The notes: a model not told the origin generated them from the letters alone. DNA of 50,096 bases from an uncultured Clostridia bacterium (GCA_946061515.1 CAMGRL010000013.1:1-50096), one strand, 5' to 3'; shown: positions 29,962 through 42,600, counted from the stretch's first letter. A program made the numbers and translations.

Positions 29962-31901
29962 CAAGCGCATGGCAGTGGGTGGCCACCTCAAACGAGTTCT
30001 TCGGCCACGGAAGCCCACAGAATTACTACCGCTTCAAGCTTGTTCTGCATGCCAGATGGTCACAGTCCGGATCATCGCACAAGGTAGACCTGAGGACCTA
30101 CATGGTGACGCTGACGAATGCGTGCTTTGCTCTCACAAGTTCCGGCGATGTGGAATCCTACGCGTCAGCTGCGGGAGTAAAGGCCTTTTCCAAAACCACA
30201 GGGCCGGACAGCGGCACCTGGGGCGTTAGTGTGGCGGGAGACGGGACCACATACGACAACGGCATATTGCTGGGCGAAGGTTCGGTATACATAGACGGAT
30301 CAGACGGCGGGACAAAAGACGTGGAGCTGACCGGATACTGGAAGAAGGTGAGCTATACTTCCTCTGGTTCTTACGCGGGAATCCCCTATCACAGCACAGT
30401 GGCCCAGTGCCGCGCCACGGTTACGCTGCCCGCACTGGCTCTGGGTTCTAAGATCCAGAGCATTACAGATCCAGTTTACACACAAAACAGCCTGATGCTT
30501 ACCGTGGAGCGGGCCAAGGACAGCTACTGGCACAAAGCGGTATTCAAGAGCGGGAGCAAGACGCTGTACAGCTCTGCCGCGTTCAGCAGCAGTTTGTCTC
30601 TTACGGTACCCAGAAGCTGGTTTTCTGATTTCCCGTCCTCAGCCAGTCTGACCGTCAGCGTCACACTGCAGACTTATACAGATTCGGCTTGTACCAGTCC
30701 CATAGGTGATGCGGCGGTCAAAAACATCACGGTTTACGCCGACGAAGGGATGAAACCCACTGTAAGCGACGGCTTTGCCGCAGTAAGTGTACACAACGAG
30801 GGAGCAGCCTCCGGTTTTACGGTTTTTGTCCAGGGTTACAGCAGGGCGCAGATCACATTCGACAGCAGCAAGGTGGACATGTCCGCCGCCGTGGGGGCCA
30901 CGATCAGCGGATATAAGATCACGGCAGTGGGGCAGACGGTCAGCGATTCACCCTTTCTGTCGCCGGTGCTGACGGGGAAAACAGACATCATATGCACAGT
31001 GATGGATACCCGCGGGAGGAGCGCCAGTGTGACGCTGACGGTGACACCGGAGAGCTATTCGCTCCCGGCCGTAAACCAGATCAGCGTGTTCCGCTGCACC
31101 TCCAGCGGCGCGGAAAGCGAGGACGGCACCTACCTTTCGGCCAAGGCAACCGCGGTTTTCAGCAGTCTGGGCGGAGAAAACAGCGTGAGCATGAGCGTAC
31201 AGTACCGCGTACCGGGCGGCAGCTGGAGCGCCGCGGCGGCTATGGCCAGCGGCATTGCTGCCGTTACAGGCGGGACCATGTCGCCCGACCAGAACTATGA
31301 GGTTAAAATCAATATCTCTGATGCGCTCAACAGCGGCGAGGCCACGCTGAAGCTGCCCGGACGGAAATGGGCTATAAAGTTCCGGGAAAAAGGGGACGGC
31401 GTAGGCTTCGGGATGGCGCCGCAGGCGGACAAGGTTTTGCAGATCCCGGCGGCCTGGATGTTCATGGTGGGAGAAAAAACACTGCTGGATATCATTTATC
31501 CGGTGGGTTCTGTGTACATCTCAAGCCAGCCCACAGATCCAGGGACACTGTTCGGAGGAACCTGGACGAGGATCAAAGACACCTTTATCCTGGCAGCCGG
31601 CGATAGCTATGCGATAGGCGCAACCGGCGGAGCAAAGACCGTCACGCTCACCGAAAATCAGATTCCGGCCCATGCTCATACTTTCAAGGATGGTTCTTAC
31701 ACATTCCTCTGGGGTATAAAGAGTGGATTAACTAACCCTGTTATTGCAGTTGGTGCGAATGCAAGTGCACAGTATGCGACTTCAAACGAGCTTATTACGG
31801 ATCAAAATGCATGGAGCGGGACAAATAACACTGGCGGAAGCAAAAGTCACAACAATATGCCCCCATATATCACAAGATATGTATGGGAAAGAACAGCATA
31901 A
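29952..31901 (+). CDS. Tail fibre/collar-like protein
   Basis: A 649-residue protein overlapping the Prp gene by 10 bases. The N-terminal ~470 residues resemble siphophage DUF859-type beta-rich structural proteins (SAWQWVATSNEFFGHGSPQNYYRFKLVLHARWSQSG). The C-terminal ~140 residues (IIYPVGSVYISSQPTDPGTLFGGTWTRI ... ENQIPAHAHTF ... HNNMPPYITRYVWERT) are the collar/receptor-tip domain found in many phage fibres. Probably the receptor-binding protein. Confidence 0.82.
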   Translation: MQLTSAWQWVATSNEFFGHGSPQNYYRFKLVLHARWSQSGSSHKVDLRTYMVTLTNACFALTSSGDVESYASAAGVKAFSKTTGPDSGTWGVSVAGDGTTYDNGILLGEGSVYIDGSDGGTKDVELTGYWKKVSYTSSGSYAGIPYHSTVAQCRATVTLPALALGSKIQSITDPVYTQNSLMLTVERAKDSYWHKAVFKSGSKTLYSSAAFSSSLSLTVPRSWFSDFPSSASLTVSVTLQTYTDSACTSPIGDAAVKNITVYADEGMKPTVSDGFAAVSVHNEGAASGFTVFVQGYSRAQITFDSSKVDMSAAVGATISGYKITAVGQTVSDSPFLSPVLTGKTDIICTVMDTRGRSASVTLTVTPESYSLPAVNQISVFRCTSSGAESEDGTYLSAKATAVFSSLGGENSVSMSVQYRVPGGSWSAAAAMASGIAAVTGGTMSPDQNYEVKINISDALNSGEATLKLPGRKWAIKFREKGDGVGFGMAPQADKVLQIPAAWMFMVGEKTLLDIIYPVGSVYISSQPTDPGTLFGGTWTRIKDTFILAAGDSYAIGATGGAKTVTLTENQIPAHAHTFKDGSYTFLWGIKSGLTNPVIAVGANASAQYATSNELITDQNAWSGTNNTGGSKSHNNMPPYITRYVWERTA

Positions 31902-31914
31902 GGAGGATAAGACA

Positions 31915-32457
31915 ATGAAAATACCTGTGAACGTTGATGAATATGGGGCCGTCTATGTCGTCCCGAAGTCGGGCGGCGTGCTGGCCGGAGGCACCATGGT
32001 GGAGGTGGCTGAAGATTTTGACTTTACCAGGCTCCACCTGTACCGGCTGATCAATGGCGAACTGGTCTTTGACCAGCAGGCGGCGGACGACGAAAAGGCG
32101 CGCGAGGAACAGGCCCAGCGGGAGCATCAGGAATACCAGTTGAAGGGTCTCAACGAGGTTCTTTCCGATGCGCTGCTGAAGATGCTCTACATCGGTGACG
32201 CGGCGGAGCTGCCTGCGCTCTTCACGGAGATCCGGGAGAAGTACAGCGCGGAGCTTGCCGAACGGGACAGCATCAGGGACGCCCTGGATGGCGTTGTGCC
32301 CTGGGTAGAACCTACCGTAGGTCCTGATGGATGGCAGGGCTACGGTATGGACGTAAAGGTACGTCACAACGGCCATGTGTACATCTCTAAGCATGAGAAC
32401 AACACCTGGGAGCCCGGCACTCCTGGCACAGAGCTTGTATGGGTGCTGGATGATTAA
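31915..32457 (+). CDS. Fibre-associated protein with carbohydrate-binding C-terminus
   Basis: A 180-residue protein from ATG 31915 with AAGGAGGA upstream. The C-terminal ~50 residues (WVEPTVGPDGWQGYGMDVKVRHNGHVYISKHENNTWEPGT ... WVLDD) match a CBM5/12-type chitin/carbohydrate-binding module. The middle is helical. It follows the fibre gene, so it may bind the host cell surface. Confidence 0.77.
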   Translation: MKIPVNVDEYGAVYVVPKSGGVLAGGTMVEVAEDFDFTRLHLYRLINGELVFDQQAADDEKAREEQAQREHQEYQLKGLNEVLSDALLKMLYIGDAAELPALFTEIREKYSAELAERDSIRDALDGVVPWVEPTVGPDGWQGYGMDVKVRHNGHVYISKHENNTWEPGTPGTELVWVLDD

Positions 32458-32476
32458 AAACAGGGAGGGATAAGCA

Positions 32477-33655
32477 ATGCTTAATACAACCAACAGGCAG
32501 ATGAAAGACCCGGGCATATCCGCAAAACCGATAAAAATTCCGGAGAAGAAAGGGACAACCGCCCCGGAGAATGCCGCGCAGCAGAAAAAAATTCCGGAGA
32601 AGAAAGGGACAACATATAAGCCTGGTTCTGCCCAGACGACCACGGCGGCGGAGCAGACAACGCCGGGCATTGTGCGTCCGGATGATGCGGAGAGCGAATA
32701 TGAGCGGCTTTTGAAGCAGGCTCAGGCGCTGGGAAGCGCGCCGGTATACACAGGCCAGTATGACGACAAGATCAACGCTCTGTACGCCCAGATCACCGGA
32801 AGGGGAAACTTTAACTATGACCTGAACGCGGACGCGCTCTGGCAGCAGTATCAGGACAGCTACATACAGATGGGCAAGCAGGCCATGCGGGACAGCATGG
32901 GGAAAGCCGCCGCCCTTACCGGCGGATACGGCAGCAGCTACGGGCAGGCCGTTGGTCAGCAGCAGTATGACCAGTATCTCCAGTCGCTGGGGGATGTGGT
33001 CCCGGAGCTGTATGAGAGTGCATACCAGAAATGGAATGATGAGGGAGACAGGCTTTTCCAACAGTACGGTATGCTTACCGATTTGGAGGCCCAGGACTAC
33101 GCCCGGTATCAGGATGAATACAACAAATGGCTGACAGAGCGCAGCTATGCCGACGCCAAGGCGGAGGACGCCCTCAGCCGGCAGAGCAGCAACCTGGACA
33201 TGCTCCAGTACTTGATCAGCATCGGCTACACGCCCACGGCCCAGGAGATCGCTGACGCGGGACTGACGCCGGATCAGTATGTGGCGATGATCAAATACAA
33301 GCAGGAACAGGAGGCGGCGGCTGCTGCGGCGGCTGCTGCGGCGGCTGCTGCGGCGGCAAGAGCGGGGAGCAGGTCCGGAGATTACAATATTAAACCGGAA
33401 ACCGTGGATACAAGGGAATATTCAGACGACGGCAAATTTGTAAAAAACAGCAACGGAAACTGGGTCTCTCCCGTGGGAATGACGCAAAGCGGATACGGCC
33501 GGGCAACCTATGAGAGGCTGGGATATAACCTGCGGAACATGCGGGATACAGAGCGGGCAGACGTGATCGCAGAGGGCGTGGCCAACGGATATATCGACGA
33601 AGAGACCGCAAACAAATATGTAAAGCAGTACGGTCTGGAGGACCTGTTCGGCTAA
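32477..33655 (+). CDS. Alanine-rich internal virion protein candidate
   Basis: A 392-residue protein with GGGAGGG before the ATG. It starts with two copies of KIPEKKGTT. Residues ~95-250 are helical and Gln/Tyr rich (AALTGGYGSSYGQAVGQQQYDQYLQSL), followed by a poly-Ala tract encoded by a 12-bp tandem repeat near 33313-33357. The C-terminal ~100 residues end in a helical YIDEETANKYVKQYGLEDLF unit resembling the repeats at the end of the giant protein downstream. The position between fibre and giant protein suggests an ejected or internal virion protein. Confidence 0.7.
   Translation: MLNTTNRQMKDPGISAKPIKIPEKKGTTAPENAAQQKKIPEKKGTTYKPGSAQTTTAAEQTTPGIVRPDDAESEYERLLKQAQALGSAPVYTGQYDDKINALYAQITGRGNFNYDLNADALWQQYQDSYIQMGKQAMRDSMGKAAALTGGYGSSYGQAVGQQQYDQYLQSLGDVVPELYESAYQKWNDEGDRLFQQYGMLTDLEAQDYARYQDEYNKWLTERSYADAKAEDALSRQSSNLDMLQYLISIGYTPTAQEIADAGLTPDQYVAMIKYKQEQEAAAAAAAAAAAAAAARAGSRSGDYNIKPETVDTREYSDDGKFVKNSNGNWVSPVGMTQSGYGRATYERLGYNLRNMRDTERADVIAEGVANGYIDEETANKYVKQYGLEDLFG
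33313..33357 (+). repeat. 12-bp tandem repeat encoding poly-Ala
   Basis: Unit GCGGCGGCTGCT repeated more than three times. The period is a multiple of three, so length changes stay in frame. Confidence 0.85.
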
Positions 33656-33670
33656 AAAGGAGGAAGCGCT

Positions 33671-36600
33671 ATGATAGATTGGGAAAAGATCAAACAGCAG
33701 GGCGGAAGAACGGCGGCAGGGTCCGCCGGTTCTTCCGCTCAGTCCTATGCAGGGATAGACTGGGAAAAAATCAGGCAGCATGGCGGAAGAACAAAAAACG
33801 CTGCCGTAGACAGCCAGCGGGACTTCGACAACGCGGTTCAGGCTTACGAGAAGGTATACTCCTATATGGAGAAAAACAAAGGCTATGTGGACGACTGGTA
33901 CGGCAGACAATATGATAAAGAGCTGGCAGGTTATGAGCGCCTTTTAAACGGATACCAGACGGGACTTGGCAGCGAGATGCTCTCTCCGCTGAGAGAAGCG
34001 CTGGGAGAACAGAAATCATTCTCATCCCAGTTTGATAATGCGGAAAAATATAACTACTGGCTGGAAGGATACAACAGATGGCAGACACAGCAAAGCAGCG
34101 GCATCAGCGGAAAGCAATGGGCCACGGACGCCCAGAGCGCATACGACAACGCGTCGGACAGTCTCAGCCAGCTGGAAGAGCAGTATAAAACCCTGTCCGC
34201 AGAAAGTATTCTTGGTTCTCAGGTCTGGGAAGGCGGAACCTATATGGGAGAGGACGAGGAGAGAAAAGCCTGGTATGACAACGAGCTGGGCAAGCTGCAG
34301 GCACAGATCGACGGGGCGAAGCAGACGCAGCTGGAAGCACAAAGGGAACTGGAATACGCGTCTCAGTACCGCTATTCTGACTACACGGACAGAGAGGACT
34401 TCAAGGCAAAAAGCGCGGAGGGTTTGTCCGCGTATGAAGCAGACAGCATCAACAGCAAAGCCGCAACGGTGAAGAAAATCACCAATCCCTGGTTTACCAA
34501 CCTGGCATATGGCAACTCTCCTGGCGGGCAGATGGTCATGGCCATAGATATGCTGAGAGCTGACACAACATACAAAGAGCCGACTGACCAGTGGACTGAA
34601 GAGCAGAAAGCAATCTATGGTTATCTCTACGCTACGGACAGGGAAGAGGCTGACCGCTACGGAACACAGCTGAACAACTACTATAACGCCGAAGGAAAAA
34701 AAGAGGAGATACAAGGCGTAGAGAACTGGGCAAAGAAAAACTTCGGGACCGGTACGCTGGCTACGCTCGGATCAATCGCTTCAGCGCCGCTGCATGGCGC
34801 GGAATATTTGGCAGACCTGATGGAGTACAGCGCAAGAGGAACCATAACAGAAAAGCCCTATATGGGGATCTATGATTATTCCAGCACGGCGACCGGCGCC
34901 GTGGCGGAAAACCTGAACCAAAAATACGGAACGCTGGATGAGGGACTGGCCATAATTGGCGGCAAAGGTCTGGGCGACGCTTACCAGCTGGGTACATCCA
35001 TTATTCAGAGTACGGTTTCAGCACTTACATTCGGAAAGTTGGGGACGCTGGCTGTCTACTTCGGAACTGCGGCAAAGAGCGGGCTTGAAAACGCGCTGGA
35101 CAGAGGCGCAAGCCCGGAGCAGGCTTTGCTTTCCGGCTTCGCTCAGGGCTGTGCCGAAGTGATTTTTGAGGAGTTTTCCATAGACCATCTGATAAAGATG
35201 GGGAAAGGCACATTGAAAACCACGATTCTGAACATTCTGAAGCAGGGAGGAATCGAGGCCAGCGAAGAAGCGCTTACCTCCATTGCGAACATCATTTCAG
35301 ACAGCCTGATCATGGAGGACAAAAGCGATCTGAACGCCGCAATTTACAGTTACATGATGGACGGCATGAGCTATGAAGAGGCGCAGAAAAAAGCTTACAT
35401 GGAGCAGATCGAAAGCGTGGCGTTTGACGCGCTGGGCGGATTTGTCTCCGGCGTGGGCAGCGGCAGCATGGCCAGCGCAGGAAACAAGGCGATGAGCTAT
35501 ATAAGCCCGTATAATGGGGATTCTCAGCAGCTTGTGGGCCTGGCAAAGGATTCGGAAAACGCGGATCTTCAGGCGCTGGGGAAGAAGATGTCTGACAGGG
35601 TGGAGAACGGGAAATCTCTTTCCAATGCCCAGGCGAATAAACTGATGCGAGAAATCAGCAAAGCTGACGTGCAGACCATTACGCAGGCAGCGGAGGAACA
35701 GCTTAAAGCTCTGGGAGAGACGGGAAATATTGAACTGAAGGCCGCGGCCATAGCAAAGACTGCCGCCGGAGAGAAACTGACCCGGGCGGAGAAAAAGGCG
35801 CTTGATCAGAGCAGGTACGGGCAGCGGCTGCTCAATGAGCTGAATCCGGAAAACATTCTGAGCGGGGAATACCGCAGCGGGTGGGCAGAAAAGCTCAACA
35901 CCAAAATGATCAACGCGCCCTTTTACAGCCTTGAAAAACTCATGGGAACGACCAGTGCCGATAAGGAAAGCACCGGCGAAGGGATCAAGGTAGAAAACAA
36001 AGAAGCGCCTGTTCAGACCAGCAGCGGTAAAGGAACGCTGAGCGGGATTGACGCGGAGGGCCGGGCTGTGATCAACACCGGAGACGGGGAGGCACATCTG
36101 GAACTTGAGGAGGCGAACTTGCCTGAAGATGTCCGGGCGCTGGTAGAGGCCCTTATTCCACTGGGGAAAAGCGCGGACGCAGCGTTCAAGGCCTACGACG
36201 GCAGCATGGATGTTCAGGAGTACGCGGCTGCCTGGGACGCGGCTGAGAACCTTTTCGCGGCCAACGGCGCCTACCGGTCCGCATTGGACGAGAGCATTCT
36301 GACAAGAGGACTGAACCCCGTTCAGCGGGAGATCGCCTACGATTACGGCAGGAGGACCTATGAGGCCAAAAAGGCCGAACTGGAAAAGGGGAGAGAGAAG
36401 ACTACCCCTCAGCTGCATGAGGTGGAACGGGCGACCGCAAGGGTCGCCCCTACGGCCCTGACAAGGGGAGCCACGGAGCTCGGCAAGGGGAGCGTGAGCT
36501 ATGAGGGCGGAACGGTTGACGGCGAGAGCTACAAAGCCGTGGACCGGAAGAAGCTGACGGAGCGGCAGAAGACCCAGGCGGCAGTGGCGGAGGCCATGGC

Positions 36601-39600
36601 CGAGGCCACGGGGCTGGACTTTGTGCTGTTTGAGGGCGACGCCAGAGGCAAGCAGGGCATCTATGTGCCGGGCGGAACCATATACCTGAATATCAACGCA
36701 GGGGCGGCCATCAGTAAAAACCTGATGGTGCAGGCCATGGCACACGAGCTGACCCACTTCATCCAGGAAAAAGCCGAGTCGGAATATCAGGAGCTGAAGG
36801 ATTATGTGGTAGAACAGCTGCTTCTCTCCGGCGGCGGTAAGCTTGAAACGCTGGTGCTCAACAAGCAGAAAGAGTGGAGCGGGTTGAGCTACGGGGAGGC
36901 GCTGGACGAGGTGGTGGCCGACGGCTGCGAGATGATGCTGAAAAGCAGCAAAGCGGTGCAGCAGATTGCCGGAGAAAACCGAAGCCTGGCAGAGCGGATC
37001 GGCCAGTGGATCAAGGAGTTTGTGCGCCGGCTGAAAAAGGCTTTCAAGGGCGTGGAGGCCAGGCACGAGGAGGCCAGGATCCTGATGCGGCACGCTGAGG
37101 ACCTGCAGAAGATGTGGGACCGGGCGCTGGTTCAGGCCGTGCACAGCCGGGACGCCCAGGGCAGCAAAACTGCCGCCACTGAGGGCGGCAGCGTGAAGTA
37201 TTCTATCCGCGATGAATTTTCAAATGAGATTGATAATTGGGATGGAAAGAGCAAAAAAGTTTTCAACGTTGGAACTACATCAGAAGCACTAAAAAGCATT
37301 GGCGTTAAAGACAGGGGAATTACTTGGTATGGCGGTAAAATTGCAAAAATCATGAAAGAGCATAGCGGAATGACAAAAGAGGTAATTAAACAAGTACCGC
37401 AGATCCTTGAACATCCTGTAGTTGTGTTGGCATCACAGAATAATGACAGCCGGTTGGTTATTTTTGGCACAGTAAATGATAGCGAGGGTATACCCGTTAC
37501 GGCAATTTTGGAATTGCAGCCTACAACAAAAGGGGGGCAGGTACTCGACCTGAACATTATTGCCAGTGCATATGGAAAAGACAATAATATAAAGGGTTTT
37601 GTGGAAAGGAGTGGATTGGTTTACCTTGACGTGAACAAAAATAGAACCCAAAACTGGTTGCAGAGCGTTGGGCTCCAATTGCCCTCGGATGCAACAGATT
37701 TAGGTTCTATAGGCAGAGTATCATATCCTGACGGAAAAGTCAAGATAGAGAGTGTGCCATACAAACAGTATATACAGAACAGAACAAAAAATGATAAAGC
37801 ACATTTCTCCTTGTGGGATGAGGGAGTCAGCGACAGGGAGCTGCTGCTGGACGCGGCAACAGAAGAGAATGCTTCTGAGGCGGTGCTTGCCTATGCACGA
37901 AAGTACAAGGCCTATGAGGGTCTGCTGCGCCGGGAAGAGCGGCTGAGGGCAAGGCTGGAAGCGGCCAGAGCAGCGGAGCAGGGTCGGACGGGTTCAGACG
38001 TGCCGTCGGGGACGCCGGCCACTACAAACGCTCAGGATGACAGGTACACCTCATCCGGCCCTGCGGGCCACCTTCCCCTCGAGGGGAAGGCTTCGCAGGA
38101 GACTACCCCTCAGTCGCCTGCGGCGGAACGGGCGACCGCAAGGGTCGCCCCTACGGCCCTGACAAGGGGAGCCATGTCGGGGGAGACTTCGCAGGAGGCC
38201 ACGCAGGGACGTCCCTTCAATGAGACTGCGGAGAGTATTGAAGAAAAGCTGAAAAAATGCCGGGAGGATATCGCCAGGGCAGAGGAGCGGCTTGCCAGGC
38301 TGGAGGCCGGGGCGGAACTTCGGCGTCAGGCGGACAAGGCCCGGGAAAAATGGTTCAACCGCAACATGGCAGAGGCCGTGAAGACCAACCGGCAGATCCG
38401 GGAGGAAAACGCGGAGCTGAAACGCTATGTGGAGAGCTACCGGCGACAGATGCAGCGCACAAAGCCGGGAGAGGAGCGGGCCAGGGCTGAGGACATCAGC
38501 AGGCTGGCCAGAGCTCTGCTGAAAGAATATGGCAGTGAACTGGACAGCAGCTATCTTGCCGGCCGGCTGCAGAAGCTGGGCGACTACATTGTCAGCAACA
38601 ACGCCGGCGAGGGGATCAGCTATCAGGAGCTGAGGCGCGCCGCCAGAAGTATTGCAAAGGACATTGCGGAGAACAGTATCGTTAAGGTCGATGACAGCCG
38701 GGAGCTTCGGAAAGAGATCAGAGACTATCTCAAGGACACACGGCTCAAAATCTCCGACGAGCTGAAAGGAGATATCCCGGATTTTGAGACATTCCGGCGA
38801 AGTAATTTAGGTACCCTCCGCCTGTCTAAGGACGGCAGAAGCATAGACAGCGTTTATCAGGAGATGGGAGTAATGTTCGGCGAAGGACTGTTCCCGCAGG
38901 ACATTTTGGCTCACAGCGACATGATCCAACAGATCCTGGACACACTGGACAGCTTGCGTCCCCGACAGGAGCCGGCCTACAGCCGGTACGAGATCCAGGA
39001 AGTGACAAACCTGATGGGCGAGGAGATCATTGACAGTCTGCTCAGCGGGGATGTGCAGCAGGTGGAGACCGCTGCGGACCGGATGGAGGCCAGGATTGCA
39101 GAGGCAAAGATGAGAGCGTACAACGAGCGACAGAGGCTGCGCGAGGAACAAAGAAAGAGCCGGGAACAGCTTCGTGAGGAAAAGAGACACGGCCAGCAGA
39201 TGCTGCGCGAGGAGCAGAAACGAAGCAGGGAGCGGCTGCGGGAAGAACAGGAGCTGCACCGGGAGATCGTCCGGGAAAAGCTGAATGAGCTTCGATCCCG
39301 CATGGAGGAGCGGCAGGAAATACGGCAGAAGAGGGTGAACATCGACAGGCTGGCCAACCGGCTCACCAGGCTGCTGACCGAGAACAGCGCAAAAAACCAT
39401 ATCCCAGAGGCAATGAAAGCAGATATCGCAAATTTCCTTCTCAGCGTGGACAACCTGAGCCCAAGAGCAGGAGAAAAGGCAAGGGAAAAGTATCTTGCCA
39501 ACATGACGGCCTTGCAGAAGATCGTGGCAGATCAGAGAAGCACTGTGGAGAGCGGAGACGGCGAAGGAAATTTCCCCATGCTGGATCTGCCGGAGTTTAT

Positions 39601-42600
39601 CAGAGATGACCTGGAAATCCTGATCTACGATGTCCAGCGCGCCGTACAGGAGGACAGGGAATGGAACGTATCCAAGCTGGGTCTGGCTGATCTGGAGCGG
39701 CTGGAGCGCATTCTGACTGTTCTCAGCACCAGCGTTTCCAACGCCGTGGAGGACATTGCCATGGCGGGCGACTATCGGATCAACGAGCTTTCCCGGGAGA
39801 CCGTAGATTATCTGAAAGAGATCGGTGACCTGAAAAGCGAGGGGAAGATCAGGCGGTTTTTCCGGGAATATCTGAGCTGGGACAATACCGTGCCCGTGTT
39901 CGCCTTCAAGCGATTCGGCCCCGGAGGAGAGAGGATTTTCAAAGGCATCGTGCGGGGCTGGAGCAGCTTTGCCATGAACGCAAAGCAGGTGCTGGACTTC
40001 ACGGCGCAGGCCTACACGGCAGAGTACGCCAGAAAAGCAGAGAATACCGTGTATGAGTTTCAGCTTTACAAAAGGCTGGTTGGAGAGGACAGCGGGGAAA
40101 CTACCCCTCAGTCGCCTGCGGCGGAACGGGCGACCGCAAGGGTCGCCCCTACGGCCCTGACAAGGGGAGCCACGACGGGGGAATCTTCGCAGTACAACAG
40201 CAAGGGAGACGGAGCGCCGCTGCACAGTGAAAACCGCGAGACCGTGAGAATGAGCAAAGCCCAGGTGATGGGGCTTTACTGTCTGATGAAAAGACAGCAG
40301 GCACAGGGGCACATCCTGGGCGCAGGCATCCGGGTCAGCGATTTCAGCGACAGCAAAAAGAAAACCGTGCATCAGGCGGAAAACTACCTGGTGAGTATAG
40401 AGGACTTTGCCAACATCGTGAAGGTGCTGTCTGAAGAGGACATGAAGGTCGCAGACGCGCTGATGGAATACATGAACACCGTGGGCAGCGACTGGGGCAA
40501 CGAGGTGAGCATGAAGCGCTTCGGGATCAGGGCCTTTACCGAGGAAAACTATTACCCCATCCGCACCGATGACCGGAGCCGGGACAGCCGGACGCCTGAA
40601 GGAGACAGGGGAGGCCTTTATCGCCTGCTGAACATGAGTTTCACCAAAAACACAGTGAGGAACGCCAACAACGCCGTAGTGATCGACAGCATCTTTGATG
40701 TATTCGCAAACCACATGGCGGACATGGCCAAGTATAACGCACTGAGCCTGCCTATCATCGACGCCATGAAATGGTTCAATTTCCGGGAGACAAGCAGCAA
40801 AAGCGAAAGCGGTCAGTTTACCACGGACAATGTAAAAAAGAGCCTGGAGCGGGTATACGGCAAGCAGGCGGAGAAATACTTCATCACCTTCATGCAGGAT
40901 CTGAACGGATCCAAGGAAGGCGGCCGGGGCGAGAGCGCGTTGAAGCGCGTAGTGAGCAACTACAAGGTGGCGGCAGTGGCCGCAAACCTTAGAGTGGCTT
41001 TGCAGCAGCCCACCTCCATCATGCGGGCGGCCCTGCAGCTTAACGGCAAGTACATCGTAAAGGGCGCGGGCATGAAGGGCGGAATTGATAAGGCGCGGAA
41101 GTATTCCGGCCTTGCCGTCTGGAAGGACATGGGCTACTACGATGTGAACATCAACCGGGGACTGCGGGAGAAGATCAAGCACACCGAAACCACAGCGGAC
41201 AAGCTTCGGGAAAAGAGCATGATCCTGGCCGAACAGGGAGACAAGCTCACCTGGGGCGTCCTGTGGAACGCATGCGAGCTGGAAACCAAAGAGAAGACAG
41301 GTCTATCCGGTGAAGAGCTGATGCAGGCCACGGCGGAACGATTTGATGAGGTGATCCTGACGACACAGGTCATGGACAGCACCATATCCCGGAGCCAGAA
41401 CATGCGCAGCACCAGCCTTGCCATGAGCGAGCTGACCGGATTTATGAGCGAACCAACGCTGACCTACAACACCATTTTGGACGCGTACACGGATTTCATG
41501 CTTGAGAAGCGGAGAAATACCGGGAAGGCATGGGAAAAGACCAGGGGAAAGATCGGCCGCACTTTTGCCGTGTACATCCTGACCAGCGCATTAACCGCCG
41601 CTGCCGCCGCTATTGCCGACGCCTGCCGGGATGACGACGAATACGAAACATGGGTGGAGAAGTGGCTTGAACATTTCTGGGAGAACTTCAAGGACAACAG
41701 CAATCCCCTGAAGCTGGTGCCGGTGGTGAGCCAGCTTTATGAGGTGCTGGTTGAAGGAGAAAGCCAGGGCAGTATGCTCTTTGAACCCATGGAACGGCTG
41801 AGGAGCGCCTACGACGTGGCAAAGGAGACCGTGGGTTTGTTCGCCGGGTGGATCGATGAGCCCACAGAGGTGACTTACTTCGGCAAGATGACCGGCTGGG
41901 GCAAGGTATACAAGCTGATCCAGGCGGCGGGTACACTCAGCGGCATCCCTGCAGGCAGCGCGGCGCGGGAAGTTGTTGCCCTTTGGAACAACACTTTCGG
42001 CAGCTGGCTGAATCTGAAGCTGAAAACCTATGATCCGGGCCCGGAGGGGGAGATCAAGGACGCTTTCCTGGCCGGGTATCTGACGGAGGAGGAAGCGGAG
42101 GCGCTTCTCTGGGATAAGGCGCTGGCCAAAAGCCGGGAGGATGCCGCGCAGACGGTGTATAAATGGTCGCTGGACGGCGCCGGCGTGTATGACGCGGCAG
42201 TCGCCGCGGCCAGGGCCGGAGACAGTGAAGGCTATGCGGCGGCAATCGCGGAGCTGAAGGAAAACAGCTATGCGGAAAGGGACGCCCAGAGCGAGATCAG
42301 ATCCGCCGTAAAGGACTGGTATCAGGGTACGGAGGATGAAAAGAAGAGCATAGACAAACAGGGCGCCATAAAGCGGTTGGTCAGCTTTGCCGGAATGAGC
42401 CAGAAGGACGCGGAGGCACTGGTGCAGCAGTGGACGGCCAAGGTGGCCACGGGCATTGACTACGACAGAATTGATGAGGCTTTTATCAACCGGGAGATCA
42501 GTGCGAGCCGGGCAGAAAGTCTGCTCCAGACCTATGGCGGAAAGACCGCCGATGAGGCAAAGGAAAAGGTGCTGGAGTGGCAGTGCGAGCGGGACACCGG

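Noticed and set aside
29952-31901. Diversity-generating retroelement target in the fibre gene
   Set aside because: No reverse transcriptase gene inside the prophage and no template/variable repeat pair seen; the fibre C-terminus is a collar-type domain.
35297-37144. 615-residue open frame on the minus strand inside the giant gene
   Set aside because: Low-complexity antisense shadow of the giant gene without start signals or family resemblance.
38807-41182. 791-residue open frame on the minus strand inside the giant gene
   Set aside because: It mirrors GC-rich codons of the plus-strand gene, has no ribosome binding site or recognisable domain, and crosses the repeat copy.
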